The notes beneath the pieces were generated by a model that was given only the letters and a program-made list of their open reading frames with translations, searched no databases and was not told the origin of the DNA. Source: Aplysia californica (Eukaryota; Mollusca; Gastropoda; Aplysiida; Aplysiidae). From it: DNA of 64,000 nucleotides. The stretch lies in the NCBI RefSeq assembly GCF_000002075.1, contig NW_004797425.1, positions 323,247 to 387,246 on the forward strand. The letters run 5' to 3'. Positions 1 to 10,391 of this stretch are shown in pieces (position 1 is the first letter of the stretch; every line of letters begins with the position of its first letter). The position numbers and the translations under genes are program-made.

Positions 1-1
1 T

Positions 2-32
<31 letters not shown>

Positions 33-117
33 CGTATGTATGTATGTATGTATGTATGTATGTATGTATGTATGTATGTATGTATGTATGTATGTATCTA
101 TCTATCTATCTATCTAT
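1..117. repeat. (TATC)n/(TATG)n microsatellite
   Basis: Tandem tetranucleotides: TATC units, then about fifteen TATG units, then TATC again. The array runs off the left edge of the window. Confidence 0.97.
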
Positions 118-292
118 CAAGATAATCCTTTTTAGATAGAAAAAAAAGGCTACAGCCATCTTATCCCCCCTCTCAGCTCAAGGTACCCACACCCACATTC
201 ACACCCTCCTCCACCTCTCCTAAACTCTTCTCAGACTCAGACTCAGATTTACAGTAGGACAGCCCTCGGGTTCTCTCTTCCTGGCGGCTCAC

Positions 293-443
293 CCTCCGCC
301 CAGGAGCTCGTCGTCTCGGTTGATGTCACAGGCATCAGCAAAGTAAACGGGTGCCCCCCTCGCTGCCCTTATCTCTTCTCGGCCTCGCTTGATGGCCAGG
401 CTAGAGAGATAGCCGCAAAGCACTCCTCCGAGGTTACACGCAA
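293..443 (-). CDS. Candidate internal exon of an unrecognised gene
   Basis: A GC-rich 151-base block on the minus strand reads open for 49 codons. It is bounded by an AG (TTATAG) on its 5' side and by a good donor (GGAGG|GTGAGC) on its 3' side, phase 2 at both ends. The peptide looks protein-like; a stretch near its end reads APVYFADACDINRDDELL. I do not recognise the family, and no partner exon was found. It could instead be a fragment of a transposon gene or chance. The block differs sharply in base composition from the AT-rich surroundings. Confidence 0.25.
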
Positions 444-594
444 CTATAAGGATTTTTTACGCGTTTTTTTAACAGGTCGATCCGTGACGCTTGCATGACT
501 TGCGATACCGGGTGCCCATTGGGTCGATCCGGTCTGGTCGGGTCGGTTTGCAAGCCAGATTGAGGCCACGAAGGGGCTATCGTGGCACAAATCG

Positions 595-657
595 ATCGCT
601 TGCTAGTGAGCGGGGATACGCGCTATATACAATAAGTGCTTTACAATAAATGCTATT
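595..657 (+). repeat. SINE family B, 3' tail fragment
   Basis: The segment resembles the 3' end of the full family B copies at 27632-27980 and 46936-47273: GAGCGGGGATACGCGCTATA followed by a CTATTTAT-type tail. Only the tail is present. Confidence 0.6.
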
Positions 658-663
658 TATCAT

Positions 664-842
664 AAGAGTCGAAGCTGTCTAAGACGGTGATCCATTGTCA
701 AGGAGAAACTTGGCCGTATTAGACAGGTGACCGTCTTACACAGTGTTATTATAATGTTTTGCACGGGAGGAAATGGGAAGCGGTTGTTTGTACATATGTG
801 ATGGTCTTATGCTAATGACCGTTAGGCAGGTTCGACTGCATT
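664..842. mobile_element. pogo/Tigger-like MITE, family P1
   Basis: About 179 bp with imperfect inverted ends (AGTCGAAGCTGTCTAAGAC on the left; reverse complement of CCGTTAGGCAGGTTCGACTG on the right). Internally it has the family phrases CATTGTCAAGGAGAAA and GGAGGAAATGGGAAGCGG. Other copies lie at 39187-39366, 40700-41497 and 60509-60695. It has no coding capacity. Confidence 0.65.
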
Positions 843-857
843 TATCCTTCTTATTAT

Positions 858-1265
858 TATTCGGTAAAAGTCAAGTACGGTATAGCCAACCAGTTCGAAC
901 TGTTTGACCTACAGCGCAGATCTGGGGTCACTCGGTGGTCACAGTGGGGTTTCAACTATGCCTTACGGGGATCCCGGGAACATGATGCTCGAAAACATGT
1001 GTGGGGGGTGGAGTAGATCTATACTTTATTTTTCCCAGCAGCAATTAAATCAGGCCTTGGAAAACCAAAATACTTATGAACAATTAATTATATGTACGAA
1101 TCTATCAGCCAAGAGGCCAAAAGCAAAATTTCTTGTGAACATTTTATATAATCGGTATATATAATATGTGATATTTCTCAAAGTTAATAAATGATAACGT
1201 TCGTCGTTGTTGGCCTCACGTATAGCGATGAGTTTTATTATCTAAAAGAGCAACGCATAATATTT
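858..1265. other. Unannotated AT-rich stretch
   Basis: No gene, RNA or repeat recognised. The open frame at 904-1164 has no family resemblance and no splice context. Confidence 0.5.
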
Positions 1266-1269
1266 AATG

Positions 1270-1446
1270 CGGGTTTGAGGTTTTTTCTTGTTTGTTTTTG
1301 TTGTGGTTATTTGTTGCTTTTGTTGTTTTGTTTTGGGGGTTGTTGTTTTATTTTTGGTTTGTTTTCTTGTTGTTGGTTGTTTTGTTTGATTGTTTTTGTT
1401 GCTGTTGTTTTAATTGTTGTTTTTGTGGGGTGGGGGGGGGGGATGG
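1270..1446. repeat. G/T-rich low-complexity tract ending in G runs
   Basis: Almost pure G and T on the plus strand, built from GTTT and GTTGTT units and ending in a run of ten or more G. The open frames here translate into meaningless F/V/C/G strings. Similar tracts occur at 4676-4752, 5590-5800 and 8950-9054. Confidence 0.85.
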
Positions 1447-1853
1447 GGGTGTGTCTTTGGGGTGCATACCAACAGCTCAGTGTAAGACTCCGTCGTAATA
1501 TGCGTTTCTAAATTATTTTTTAAACAGTATAGTTGTATGATCCCTCTAAGCCCCTGGATACTCCGTTAGAGACCGGGGCTGGAGGGAAAACGTTTTTTCA
1601 AGACGCCAGCACCAGATAAACACTATCTGTTCAAGATCGGAGTCGGAGACAATGATTTTCGTCTGCGCTCACTCTACCTTGATGGGGTATGGAGCAGAAG
1701 GAATGAGGGGAGATTATCTGCGTGTGAGAGGAAAGAGAAGATGGGGAGAGGGAGAAAAAAACGGCATAAAGGGGACAATGTATGATTTGAAACTGTGAGG
1801 GTGGGGGGGGGGAGACAGGGGAAGAAGAGAATGACGAGAAAGGAAGCGAAGAG
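1447..1853. other. Stretch without recognised genes
   Basis: Nothing recognisable up to about 1670. From there to 1850 the plus strand becomes purine-rich with GA repeats. No coding signal. Confidence 0.5.
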
Positions 1854-1866
1854 ACATGTCGATGGA

Positions 1867-2012
1867 GGACAGACAGACAGACAGACAGGCTGGCAGACAG
1901 ACAGACAGACAGACAGGTGACAGACGACAGACTGACTGACCTGAGACAGACATACGGACAGACAGAAAGACAGACAGGCAAGCAGGCAGGCAGGTATGCA
2001 GGCAGGAAGGCA
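1867..2012. repeat. (GACA)n / (GGCA)n microsatellite
   Basis: Interrupted runs of GACA and GGCA tetranucleotides. Frames through it are repeat artefacts. Confidence 0.92.
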
Positions 2013-2109
2013 GGTAGAAATAGCATAATATTATTTTTTATGTCCAATAATATCATTAATATGTCCCTTTACTGACTAAAACTACTCCGAAATAGTGAAT
2101 ACAGTCCTG

Positions 2110-2330
2110 ATAGTCCATGGAAGGGGGAGGGAAGGAAGAGAGGTGAGAGAGAGAGTGGAGAGAAGAGAGGGGGTGGGGGGGGAGAAAGAGTGAGAGAGAA
2201 GAGAAAGAATGAGAACGTAAAACAAATGAAAAGAAAAGAAAGAAAAACAATACAGAAAGAGAGGAACCTGGAGAACAGGATGGTAGACACTAATGAAGGT
2301 AGAGAGATAAGGTTGTCGACAAGGACAGGG
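2110..2330. repeat. Purine-rich (GA) low-complexity tract
   Basis: The plus strand is nearly all A and G (GAGAGA, AAAGAAAG, a G run at about 2172). Frames on both strands are compositional artefacts. Confidence 0.8.
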
Positions 2331-3128
2331 GTGGGGGGTCAAAAATGGCAGGAAAGTTATTGCAAATCGATCAAATTCGTGGTCGTGGGTGGCGAGTGTG
2401 ATTTCTGCGGAGATAGAACGGAAACTTACACCTCTACTCGTGTAGATAACCCGTGCGATACAGGAAGAGCGGGGCATTTCACGACAGTTATCGTGAGGGT
2501 TAGGCGAGAATTATTGTAATTACACTTTGAAGAGAGACGCAGATTTTAGTTTGCTGTTTTTGGAGCTGGGACGGGTTTACAAACAGTTTAAATGAGTTTG
2601 CAACGTAAAGATGAGATGATTTCTGCTTGTCTTGACATCTGGATTTTTGACATGGGGATTTTTAACATAGGGATTTTTGACATCAGGATTCTTGACATCG
2701 CTCGGGATTTCCCCCGTCATATTTTTTCTGTTTATTGTTGAGGTCGACTCCGCTGTTTCTGTTATCTTTGTCTTTTTTTAAGGGGGGGGGGGGGGATTTT
2801 TATTTTGTTTGGTTTTTGTGGGGGGGGGGGGGTTTTTGGGGGGGGGTGTTATTGATATTAGGGAACCAATTATTTTTTATGTTTTATGTTTAACTCTTAA
2901 CTCCTTTGGAACATAAAGAAAACATTATGTTTACATACCGTACTTGCCTTTGGTACAGTCTGCATCTTAAACCTAGCAGCATTACCCTAAAGACAATTTT
3001 AAAGATGGCGCCTGTCTCACACGCTAAGAACTTTTTCCAGTGGGTCATTATCACCAATGCCTTTCTCACCCTGGATCAGGATATAGATTCTAGTTATAGG
3101 CCACAAACAAATGAAAGTTCCCGATCCC
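2331..3128. other. Stretch with poly-G runs, no gene
   Basis: Contains a short local repeat of GGATTTTTGACAT units (about 2640-2710) and two long G runs (about 2781-2794 and 2820-2832). Nothing coding seen. Confidence 0.5.
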
Positions 3129-3240
3129 AGGTTAGCCTCTTGATGCTGTTCCATGTCTTCCCACTTTTCAGTACATTATTCTTTGTGACTCTTCTCCGGG
3201 TTCCGCTTGGCCTGCCTCTTGATCGTTTACTCATGAGATT
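3129..3240 (-). mobile_element. LINE reverse-transcriptase C-terminal relic
   Basis: The minus strand reads KRSRGRPSGTRRRV and then VLKSGKTWNSIKRL. This matches the basic KRxRGRP and GKTWNxIKRL signatures that follow the reverse-transcriptase domain in many non-LTR elements. Only about 37 residues remain. It lies about 50 bp from a second LINE end in the opposite orientation. Confidence 0.6.
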
Positions 3241-3290
3241 CTAATTCAATACATGCACTTTGAAAAGAAGACATACAGGTGAAGAAATAG

Positions 3291-3521
3291 AAATGGATTG
3301 GGCACACCCTGAGGAGACCCCCGACAAGCATCATCATGCAGGCTTTGACGTGGAATCCACATGGAAAAAATAAGAGAGGAAGACCAAAAATGACATCGAG
3401 TCGAGTGGTACAAGCGGAAATGGAGAAGGCTGGGATATCATGGAAACAGCTAGAAAAGGATACACAGGACAGGCTTCGCTGGAGAAATGTTGTTGGTGGC
3501 CTATGCTCCACTGGGAGCTAA
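3291..3521 (+). mobile_element. LINE 3' end (reverse-transcriptase C-terminus)
   Basis: One frame reads KWIGHTLRRP, ALTWNPHGKNKRGRPKM, SWKQLEKDTQDRLRW and VVGGLCSTGS before a stop. These are the C-terminal signatures of a common invertebrate non-LTR retrotransposon clade (GHTLRR, ALxWNPxGKxKRGRPK, AQDRxxWR). The 5' part is missing, as in a 5'-truncated insertion. A second copy of the same 3' end lies at 50141-50205 on the minus strand. Confidence 0.8.
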
Positions 3522-3782
3522 AAAGGGCAAGAGAGAGACGTGTACTTTCTTTATTACGCAGCTGCCTGACTTCCTGATAGTTTGTCCAACCAATTAACAT
3601 TGCTTCAAGTAGATAGGGGGGAGGGTTGGGGGGTCAATGGGGTCAAATGTCAAATGAATAGGAAATTTAAACAAGCTTCGTTGTGCAACCCTGATAAAAA
3701 TATTCCACGTCAAAAACTCTCTTGCAAATCTTAAGGATATCGATGTAGTTCAGACAACAACAAAAGAATACCCTAAACCATC

Positions 3783-4016
3783 AGTTCAAGACCAGCGTCT
3801 GTAGTGTCGCTGTTAGGCACTTCTCTGTCCCACGCAGGAGACCCGAGTTCGATTCCTGAGTGGGGAGTACATTTTTATCGAGTATCTCAGTCTTTCTATT
3901 GAGATACTGTATTCCTCTCAGCTCGGGTTGTCCTGACAGAAGAGTCAGAAGCCCGCCTCCTAAAGTATCTAAATTGTTGCGATGCAGGCGTAAAAACGCC
4001 TTCATTTTAATCATTT
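3783..4016 (+). mobile_element. tRNA-derived SINE, family C
   Basis: It carries a tRNA-like head with a B box (GAGTTCGATTCCTG) followed by a body ending in AGAAGCCCGCCTCCTAAA and GATGCAGGCGTAAAAACGCC. A diverged copy with the same order of blocks lies at 31310-31510. A third candidate, 38350-38530, shares only the tRNA-like head convincingly. Confidence 0.65.
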
Positions 4017-4019
4017 TAC

Positions 4020-6430
4020 TTAGGCCTTGTTGGGATTACACACCAAAAAAGACAATTCCAATGGCCATCACAGTAGTTGTCGTTAGGCTGCTGCAAATTA
4101 TAACACTTTATTTTATCATCATCTTATCATTACGTGTCTTAACGGAGCAACGTTCTAGTTGTCTCTCTTTGCTAAACCTTTACCCTATACCTCCAACATG
4201 GGAGGTTTGAAGATTTCTTCAAATGTAACATCCTAAGAGAAGAGCATGTTTAGAATCCGCTTTCTAAAGACCTGCGACTATCATGTTGATATAAATTAAC
4301 CTGAACAGGCTTCCAAGATTTGGTTTTCAAAGAGAGTTGACGGGGGGGTTCTGGAAAAAGTATAGATATTCTTGAAATAGCGCAATTTGACAAGATTTAT
4401 TTTATGAGGATATGTTTGGCTTCTAACCGTCATAGCTTTCTGGAGGGGGAAAAACGGACAAACAATCAAATCATAGGCCAACCATTTCCTAAAAGAAAGA
4501 CGATATTGTTATTATATTACAATGTTTGGGCAAAAGTCTGTTTTCAATTTTCCTAGAGGTTCCGTCTACATTTAGCTTTTGTTCCAAGAATATGTAATAT
4601 CGCGGCATTACCTTTTACCGACAAACAAATCATGTATTTCCGCTTATGACAAACATCCTTTGTACACATAATGTTTTGTTTGTTTTTGTGTTGTTGGTTT
4701 TTTGTTTTTTTTTTGTTGTTTTTTTGTTTTTTGGGTGGAGGGGGGGGGTTGCGACGGTTGGAGACGCCACTAGTATGTCCTATTTCTTTTCTTTCCCTCT
4801 GTTGTTTCTGTCTCACTCTTTCTCCTGCATTAAATGACCGATATCGCGATGATGCGCTTTTCTTTTTGCAAACAAAATAAACAAAATTTTAATAAAACTC
4901 GTTTGTGGCGATGTTTGTGACAGGAACATCTGGACAATTTTTTTTGTTGAAGTCAGGTTAACAAAGGGACCCTTCTAGCCCCACGCATAATATTACCGGA
5001 GAGCTTAAGAGAACTTTAATTTTAATAAAGATTATATTACTATTATTACCTCGGCGAATTCCTCTGTTGCATTGACAAAACCATGGGCTGAAGTGTTTCT
5101 ATAGTGACAATAAGATTTACTTTCTGCTGTTGTTACTTTGCCTCCGCGTTGAAAACACCTTTTTTTAATTCATGGCGCAAGCTGTTCTTTTGTAAATCTT
5201 AGCATATCATTTTGGTACATGCACTTTGTTCACGCAGCAAAAATAATAATAATATGCAGGTAATAGAGAGCACTTCCATTATTATATTATTAAACGCGTG
5301 CATATCTTGGGGCAAACATTTTCGAGGTGTTAAAGTTAAAGAAACATCTTACCGAAAATGTTTTACCTCTTGGTTTGCGTCGATTCTGGCTTGTCAGTGA
5401 TTTATTGAGTTTCTTCTTTTTAGGTGGAAAAAACAAACTATCCTGCTTCTTGCCCTTCGTAATTAGATTGAAATTACCACATAGTTTGTGTTGTGATTTA
5501 GTGTTATCAAAATCAAAATAATTTAGAACCACTGCTTGAACAGGAATTTTTCTCTTTTTTTTTACTGTCATGTGTATTTTTTTCTCCTGTTCGCTGGCTT
5601 TTGTGTTGTTGGTTAGTTGGTTGTTTGTTTGTTGTTGTGTTTTTGTTTGTTTCGTTTGGTTTTGTTTTTTGTTTTTTTCTGTTGTTGCTGGGTTGTTGGG
5701 GTTTTTTGTGTTTGTTGTTGATTGGGCGTTTGTTTTTTGGTTGGGTTTTTTTTTTTTTGTTGATTTTTTTGGGGGGGTTGGGGGGTTGGGGTCTTTATCT
5801 TTTTTTTAACACATTGACTTGAAAGGACCATAACTGGCGGGATGAAGACATTTTTGGTAATGTCAGAATATCACTCAAAGAAGTCGCTTTTCTTTCTCTA
5901 AATCCTTCGGAAATATTTCTAAAATATGTGCCCAAAGCTCTTTGTATTTAAAACTGTTTTCGCTTGGGGGGGGGGGGAGATTATACATTTATGCATATTA
6001 TATCCTGATGAAGCTATGAAAATATGTGCTCAAAGTAGCTCAGCTTTTTTATCACAGCTAGGATGATAATTCCCAGCTATGATATATAAGAGAAGAGTAG
6101 ACTGCCTAACGAGAGATTTTGAAAAAAGCCCCAAAGAAGTGGGCCAAAGCTTCATGAACGCACCCACTTTAGTTTATAACTTTATCATTTCAGCAGTGAT
6201 TTTTTTCATATACGAATCAATAAAAATGGGTCAAGTAAAAGGCATCCCAGACTTCTTAGAAAACCAGAATGTTCTTGTAATAAATGCCAAGTAGCACTGA
6301 AATGCCTCTGTGCATTATTCTGATCAAGTGCCATTTCAAAGATATTTACTTTTTAATTTATCACACCGCATTCTCTTCTTAACATTTAAAGATAGTCCCT
6401 TACGTTCAATTTGTCACAATGGGAAAGTCC
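4020..6430. other. Gene-free AT-rich region with two G/T tracts
   Basis: Two plus-strand G/T-rich tracts, at 4676-4752 and 5590-5800, are each followed by G runs. The rest shows no family resemblance, splice-bounded exon or RNA. The open frames are low-complexity or unrecognised. Confidence 0.6.
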
Positions 6431-6435
6431 TTTTA

Positions 6436-6600
6436 GTGGGTGGTTGGCGGGTGCCCAGATATTGTTTACTTCTTTTTTCCTACCAAACATCTATTTGCCC
6501 ATATCTCACCTCCTTTTTTTTCTTTGTATTAATACTACTAATCTTCGGCAATTATTCGACCTAATTGTGTTGCAAATGCCGTAAAACTCCTAAACTATAC
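6436..6600 (+). mobile_element. SINE family S
   Basis: Starts GTGGGTGGTTGGCGGGTGC and ends with the tail TGCAAATGCCGTAAAACTCC. Ten or so copies occur in the window, in both orientations. It has no obvious tRNA head. Its 3' tail is shared with family A. Confidence 0.75.
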
Positions 6601-7571
6601 AAAAAAACTATTCTTAAAAGGTCCTTTCCTGAATCTGCAATTAAAACTGTGTCATCTGTATAACTGATATTATTTAATTTTCTCCTTTCACTTTGGGTTG
6701 TGTACTTTCTTCTATATTTGTCAGGAAAGTTTTATTGTAGGCTATTATATTGAAGAGGTCCGGTGATTTAATACAGCATTGACTGTGACTGACTCCTATT
6801 TCATAATCTTGAACATTCTCAGTAGCAATAAAGTAGCATTCTGCTTCTAGTAAAAATATGCAATAGTAATACTTTTTATGTCCTTTTCATGCATACCTAG
6901 TTCTTCCAAAATTTGTAATGTAGTGTGATTTTTTTTTTTAACTGTACAACCTTTTTGTTAATATTTTCCTCCATACTGAAGTTTTGCGTTTCAAATTTGT
7001 ACATAACATTTGGAAGTCAAAAGGAATTTGTCTGATATTCATTTTAGATAAATTCACAGAATAGTTTTGCTCTACATAGCGCGTAAAAAAAACAACCTAT
7101 TTTCAGCTATGTCCCCATTCTTGTAGCATGACGCTCTAGTTCGCATTAGGTATACCACGAAAAGTAGTCTAACAGGCCAACAGAGGTTTGCAGATAGTTT
7201 TTCTCAAGTTTCCTTTGCCTGTTGAGATCGTGGTTAAGATTAGTAAAGAGCAGAGACCTTTGTGTATAGAACGTTGCCTCACCACCAACTCATTTAGTAA
7301 GTTTCGCACAAGGTACGGGAATAATGTTAAAATGTCCTTATGTCCTTCTTTGATGTCAAGGGTGGAAATGATCCATCAGTTAGGACATGTAGAGAATCAG
7401 AACTAAAAATTCCCTGGCAAAACGACCACTTCAGGTCAAACACGACCAGGGTGCAGAATTCAGTAGATGAGCTCCATGAGACGTCTATGACAATGTCTGC
7501 AACAATGACTTTCCTACATCTCAACGGCCCGCTTTCTCAAGGCAGATCTTTATCTACGACTGTACCATTTT

Positions 7572-7729
7572 CTGTCCCCGTGGTTTTATGAAAAAAAAAT
7601 CTGAAATTAAACTGAGCCCAAAAATGAGAATAATTTAACAAAGAATGATACAGGAAAATAATCAGAAATTATGCAAAAAGTGATCAGATTTTGCTAAATT
7701 ATGCTGGGTGCATAAAACCACTGGGACAG
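7572..7729. mobile_element. MITE family M6, 158 bp, 6-bp target duplication
   Basis: Inverted ends CTGTCCCCGTGGTTTTATG and CATAAAACCACTGGGACAG (18 of 19 bases complementary), with CATTTT directly on both sides. Other copies: 13572-13750 and the longer 28142-28811. The transposase family is not known to me. Confidence 0.8.
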
Positions 7730-7942
7730 CATTTTCCTGGTGCCTCTATAAATAAATTGTTGGTGATCAAGGAACCATTTTCCTGTTCGCGAAGCTATAA
7801 GAGGATAGCAATATTTTCATGATTCCTCAATCGTCTTGAAAAGCGTGAACATTTCCTCTATGACATTTGGTTCCTTGGCAAAGCCCGTATTCACCTTTCA
7901 GGTTATATCAGCTCCACAAATGCTGTCTATTTGGGCAACCTC

Positions 7943-7973
7943 ACCCCCCCCCCCCCCACACACACACACACAC
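7943..7973. repeat. Poly-C / (CA)n tract
   Basis: A run of about 13 C followed by CA repeats. Confidence 0.9.
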
Positions 7974-8099
7974 TTTTCCCCTCTAGTGTCTCCGAAAACA
8001 GCTCCATACTGTAAGGTATGCGGTGTGTGTGGCTTTGAGTACTCATGGCCCACGGCCATGGTTGAGTGGATCCTTGTGTCTGGCCACCACTGAACATTA

Positions 8100-8101
<2 letters not shown>

Positions 8102-8171
<70 letters not shown>
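8102..8171. repeat. (AT)n microsatellite
   Basis: About 34 uninterrupted AT units, generating spurious alternating I/Y frames on both strands. Confidence 0.98.
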
Positions 8172-8173
<2 letters not shown>

Positions 8174-8174
8174 A

Positions 8175-8945
8175 TTGGTTCTCGAAATTCCAGAATTTAA
8201 AAAAATATATTTTTTAAACGCTGTAGGAGAAAAGAAATATTGTTTAAAGGTTACATGGATGGAAAGATTAGATTTCAAAAATAAAAGGAAATGAAAAAAA
8301 AAAACCCAATCATCTCATGACTCTTTTTACAAGATCTTTCAAATTGGTGCATTTTGCATATTTAGGTGGTTTTTATAAAAGGCGTTATCGTTTTCGAAAA
8401 TAAGTTTCTTCTTTGTGAAATGTATCATAATTTATGTCAAACAAATTCCATTTGAATGAATTATTTCTGTTCCAAATTACAACATTCTAGTACAAATTTT
8501 GTGAGAGATATTTAGAAAAAAGTTGTGCAGATTTTTTGGGGGGGTCACCCTCTACTATATATGATATTAATATATATATTTATACGTAAAATGTAGTTCA
8601 GTGTGCCTTAACTTTATCAAAAGCCCGTATATACTGACAAGTCATAGGCCTAAGTTTAGATCTTTCTGTGCTTCAATACGTCTTTCCATAATATTTCGGG
8701 TACTTTTGCCAGGAAAAACGCCATTTTGCTTTTTATATATTTTTTTTTATCTATCTATAATATCTATAGCATAACCTTATTCATTCCGATAGTACCTGGG
8801 TACTCGCATAAATTTATATATAAGGCTTATTGTCCATGCAACTCATGCAATATCCTTACAACATTGAGCTTGTTCTCAGGTCATTTAATCTCTTGCAGAT
8901 TCAATTGTTAGTTAATTGAGAACCTTTACGGTTACAATCATCGGG
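8175..8945. other. AT-rich stretch without recognised features
   Basis: No gene, RNA or repeat family recognised. Confidence 0.5.
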
Positions 8946-8949
8946 TTAG

Positions 8950-9054
8950 GTTGTTTGTTTGTTTTTTGTTTGTTTTTGTTTTATTGATGTTGTTTGTTTG
9001 GGTTATTTGGTTTATTTTTGCTGGGTTTTTCTTCGGGGGGGGGGGGGTGAGGTT
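8950..9054. repeat. G/T-rich tract ending in a G run
   Basis: GTTT units followed by a run of about 12 G, the same layout as the tracts near 1.3, 4.7 and 5.7 kb. Confidence 0.8.
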
Positions 9055-9224
9055 TGTTTGATGTTGATTTTTTTTTTCATTCAAAAACTGCTTCACGCCA
9101 TCTACAGCACAAAAGGGACTGTGTTCGGCAACACAAGAAACTAGAAATAATTCTGAGATCGATAAACAGGGTATTTCACACCATCGACGCCATTTTATAT
9201 CATCTATGACATTATGAGACAGAC

Positions 9225-9335
9225 GCAGATATATGTACTCGATAAAATTATTTCCCTATTCGGGAATCGAATTCACGTCTTCTACGTTCAATAGCCAAGA
9301 GTCTCACCTTTACTCTTTACACAACATACTCCAAT
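9225..9335 (-). mobile_element. tRNA-like SINE head fragment
   Basis: The minus strand contains a B-box-like GAATTCGATTCCCGA downstream of an A-box-like TAAAGGTGAGACTCTTGG. It is unlikely to be a functional tRNA because no cloverleaf closes. The family is uncertain. Confidence 0.35.
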
Positions 9336-9339
9336 GAAT

Positions 9340-10391
9340 AGGATTCATTTTCTGACCAAAAAAAAAAACCCACCCTATGTCGGTACTAACCCTAACATTA
9401 AAATTTCTGAACGATATTTGATTACAATATATGTAGATTATAATATATGAATGTCAGTAGCTTCGAAAAGAAAAAGGTCTACCCTTCAGAGCCTTCAGCC
9501 CGAAAAAGACCTGCCTTAAGTAAACGCTCGAGGATAGATGAAAGTATAAAAAAAAGTGAAAGACAGCTAAGTAAACTCTCAAGCTTGTGACGTGATTTAC
9601 GATGCGTTCAGCGCGGCTTTCGTTATATTTCCTCGCGCTCCGTTTTCGGGATTAAAATTACCTTAAAGCTTACAAACTGTGTGCCTAGACCACTTTGATC
9701 GGTGATGTTTTTAAACACGTTGACGGAGCGTACCTAAAGAATCGAGGAGTCTAAAATTGGCACCTGTGCTTCATCACTTGTTTGCGTGTAGCCAGATGAT
9801 AAAACAATCAAAACTTACATAAATGCACAGCCTTTCCCCTGTGGTTATTCCTTTCCTCGAACGAGACAGAATCAAAACAGGGCCCTGATAAACGACGCTC
9901 TATAACTAGCAATGGGCTGAAAATGTATTATTCTTTTCCACGCAATGTGCTCAAGAGCTATAACAACACTGAACACATTTGCAGCAAACGACATGCTACT
10001 TTGTGTGTGCGTGTGTGCGTGTGTGTGTGTACACATGTGTGTGTTCCGTCCATGTTACTCCGCTTTACAAGACCTTTGCTAACAGCATCTCTCCATCTGT
10101 CAAAACTACAACTTTATTTGGTAAAATTAAATATTTACAATACGGACATCCAGAAAAGCCAGACTTGGCTCCATTCGATCCGATTTTGGGAAACCAAAGC
10201 TTGATTTTCGCAGTCATGGTCGGAACTTGGCCTGTTATTCTTTGTGGTAAACTTAGCAGTCCTTGCTGTACATGATATATTCTAGTTTGATACACGTGTC
10301 GCAGCTTGTCTGATTCGATCCGATCATGCTCCCATTACAGAATACCAAACCAACCCGACAAATAGGCACACTATTTATAAGGCAAAGATTG
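9340..10391. other. Gene-free stretch with a short (GT)n
   Basis: A GT-rich microsatellite lies at 10001-10045. The open frame across 9979-10275 contains a phrase, HPEKPDLAPFD, faintly like mariner transposase, but nothing else supports it. Confidence 0.5.

Noticed and set aside
1191-1511. Hydrophobic frames resembling membrane proteins (also at 4646-4880, 5570-5822)
   Set aside because: Translations of G/T-rich low-complexity DNA; they read as F, L, V, C, W and G because of base composition only.
1867-2012. CRISPR-like regularly spaced repeat
   Set aside because: It is a simple GACA/GGCA tetranucleotide microsatellite with no unique spacers, in an animal genome.
9979-10275. HPEKPDLAPFD in an open frame, reminiscent of mariner transposase
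   Set aside because: Only one short phrase matches; surrounding residues do not, and no terminal repeats were found.
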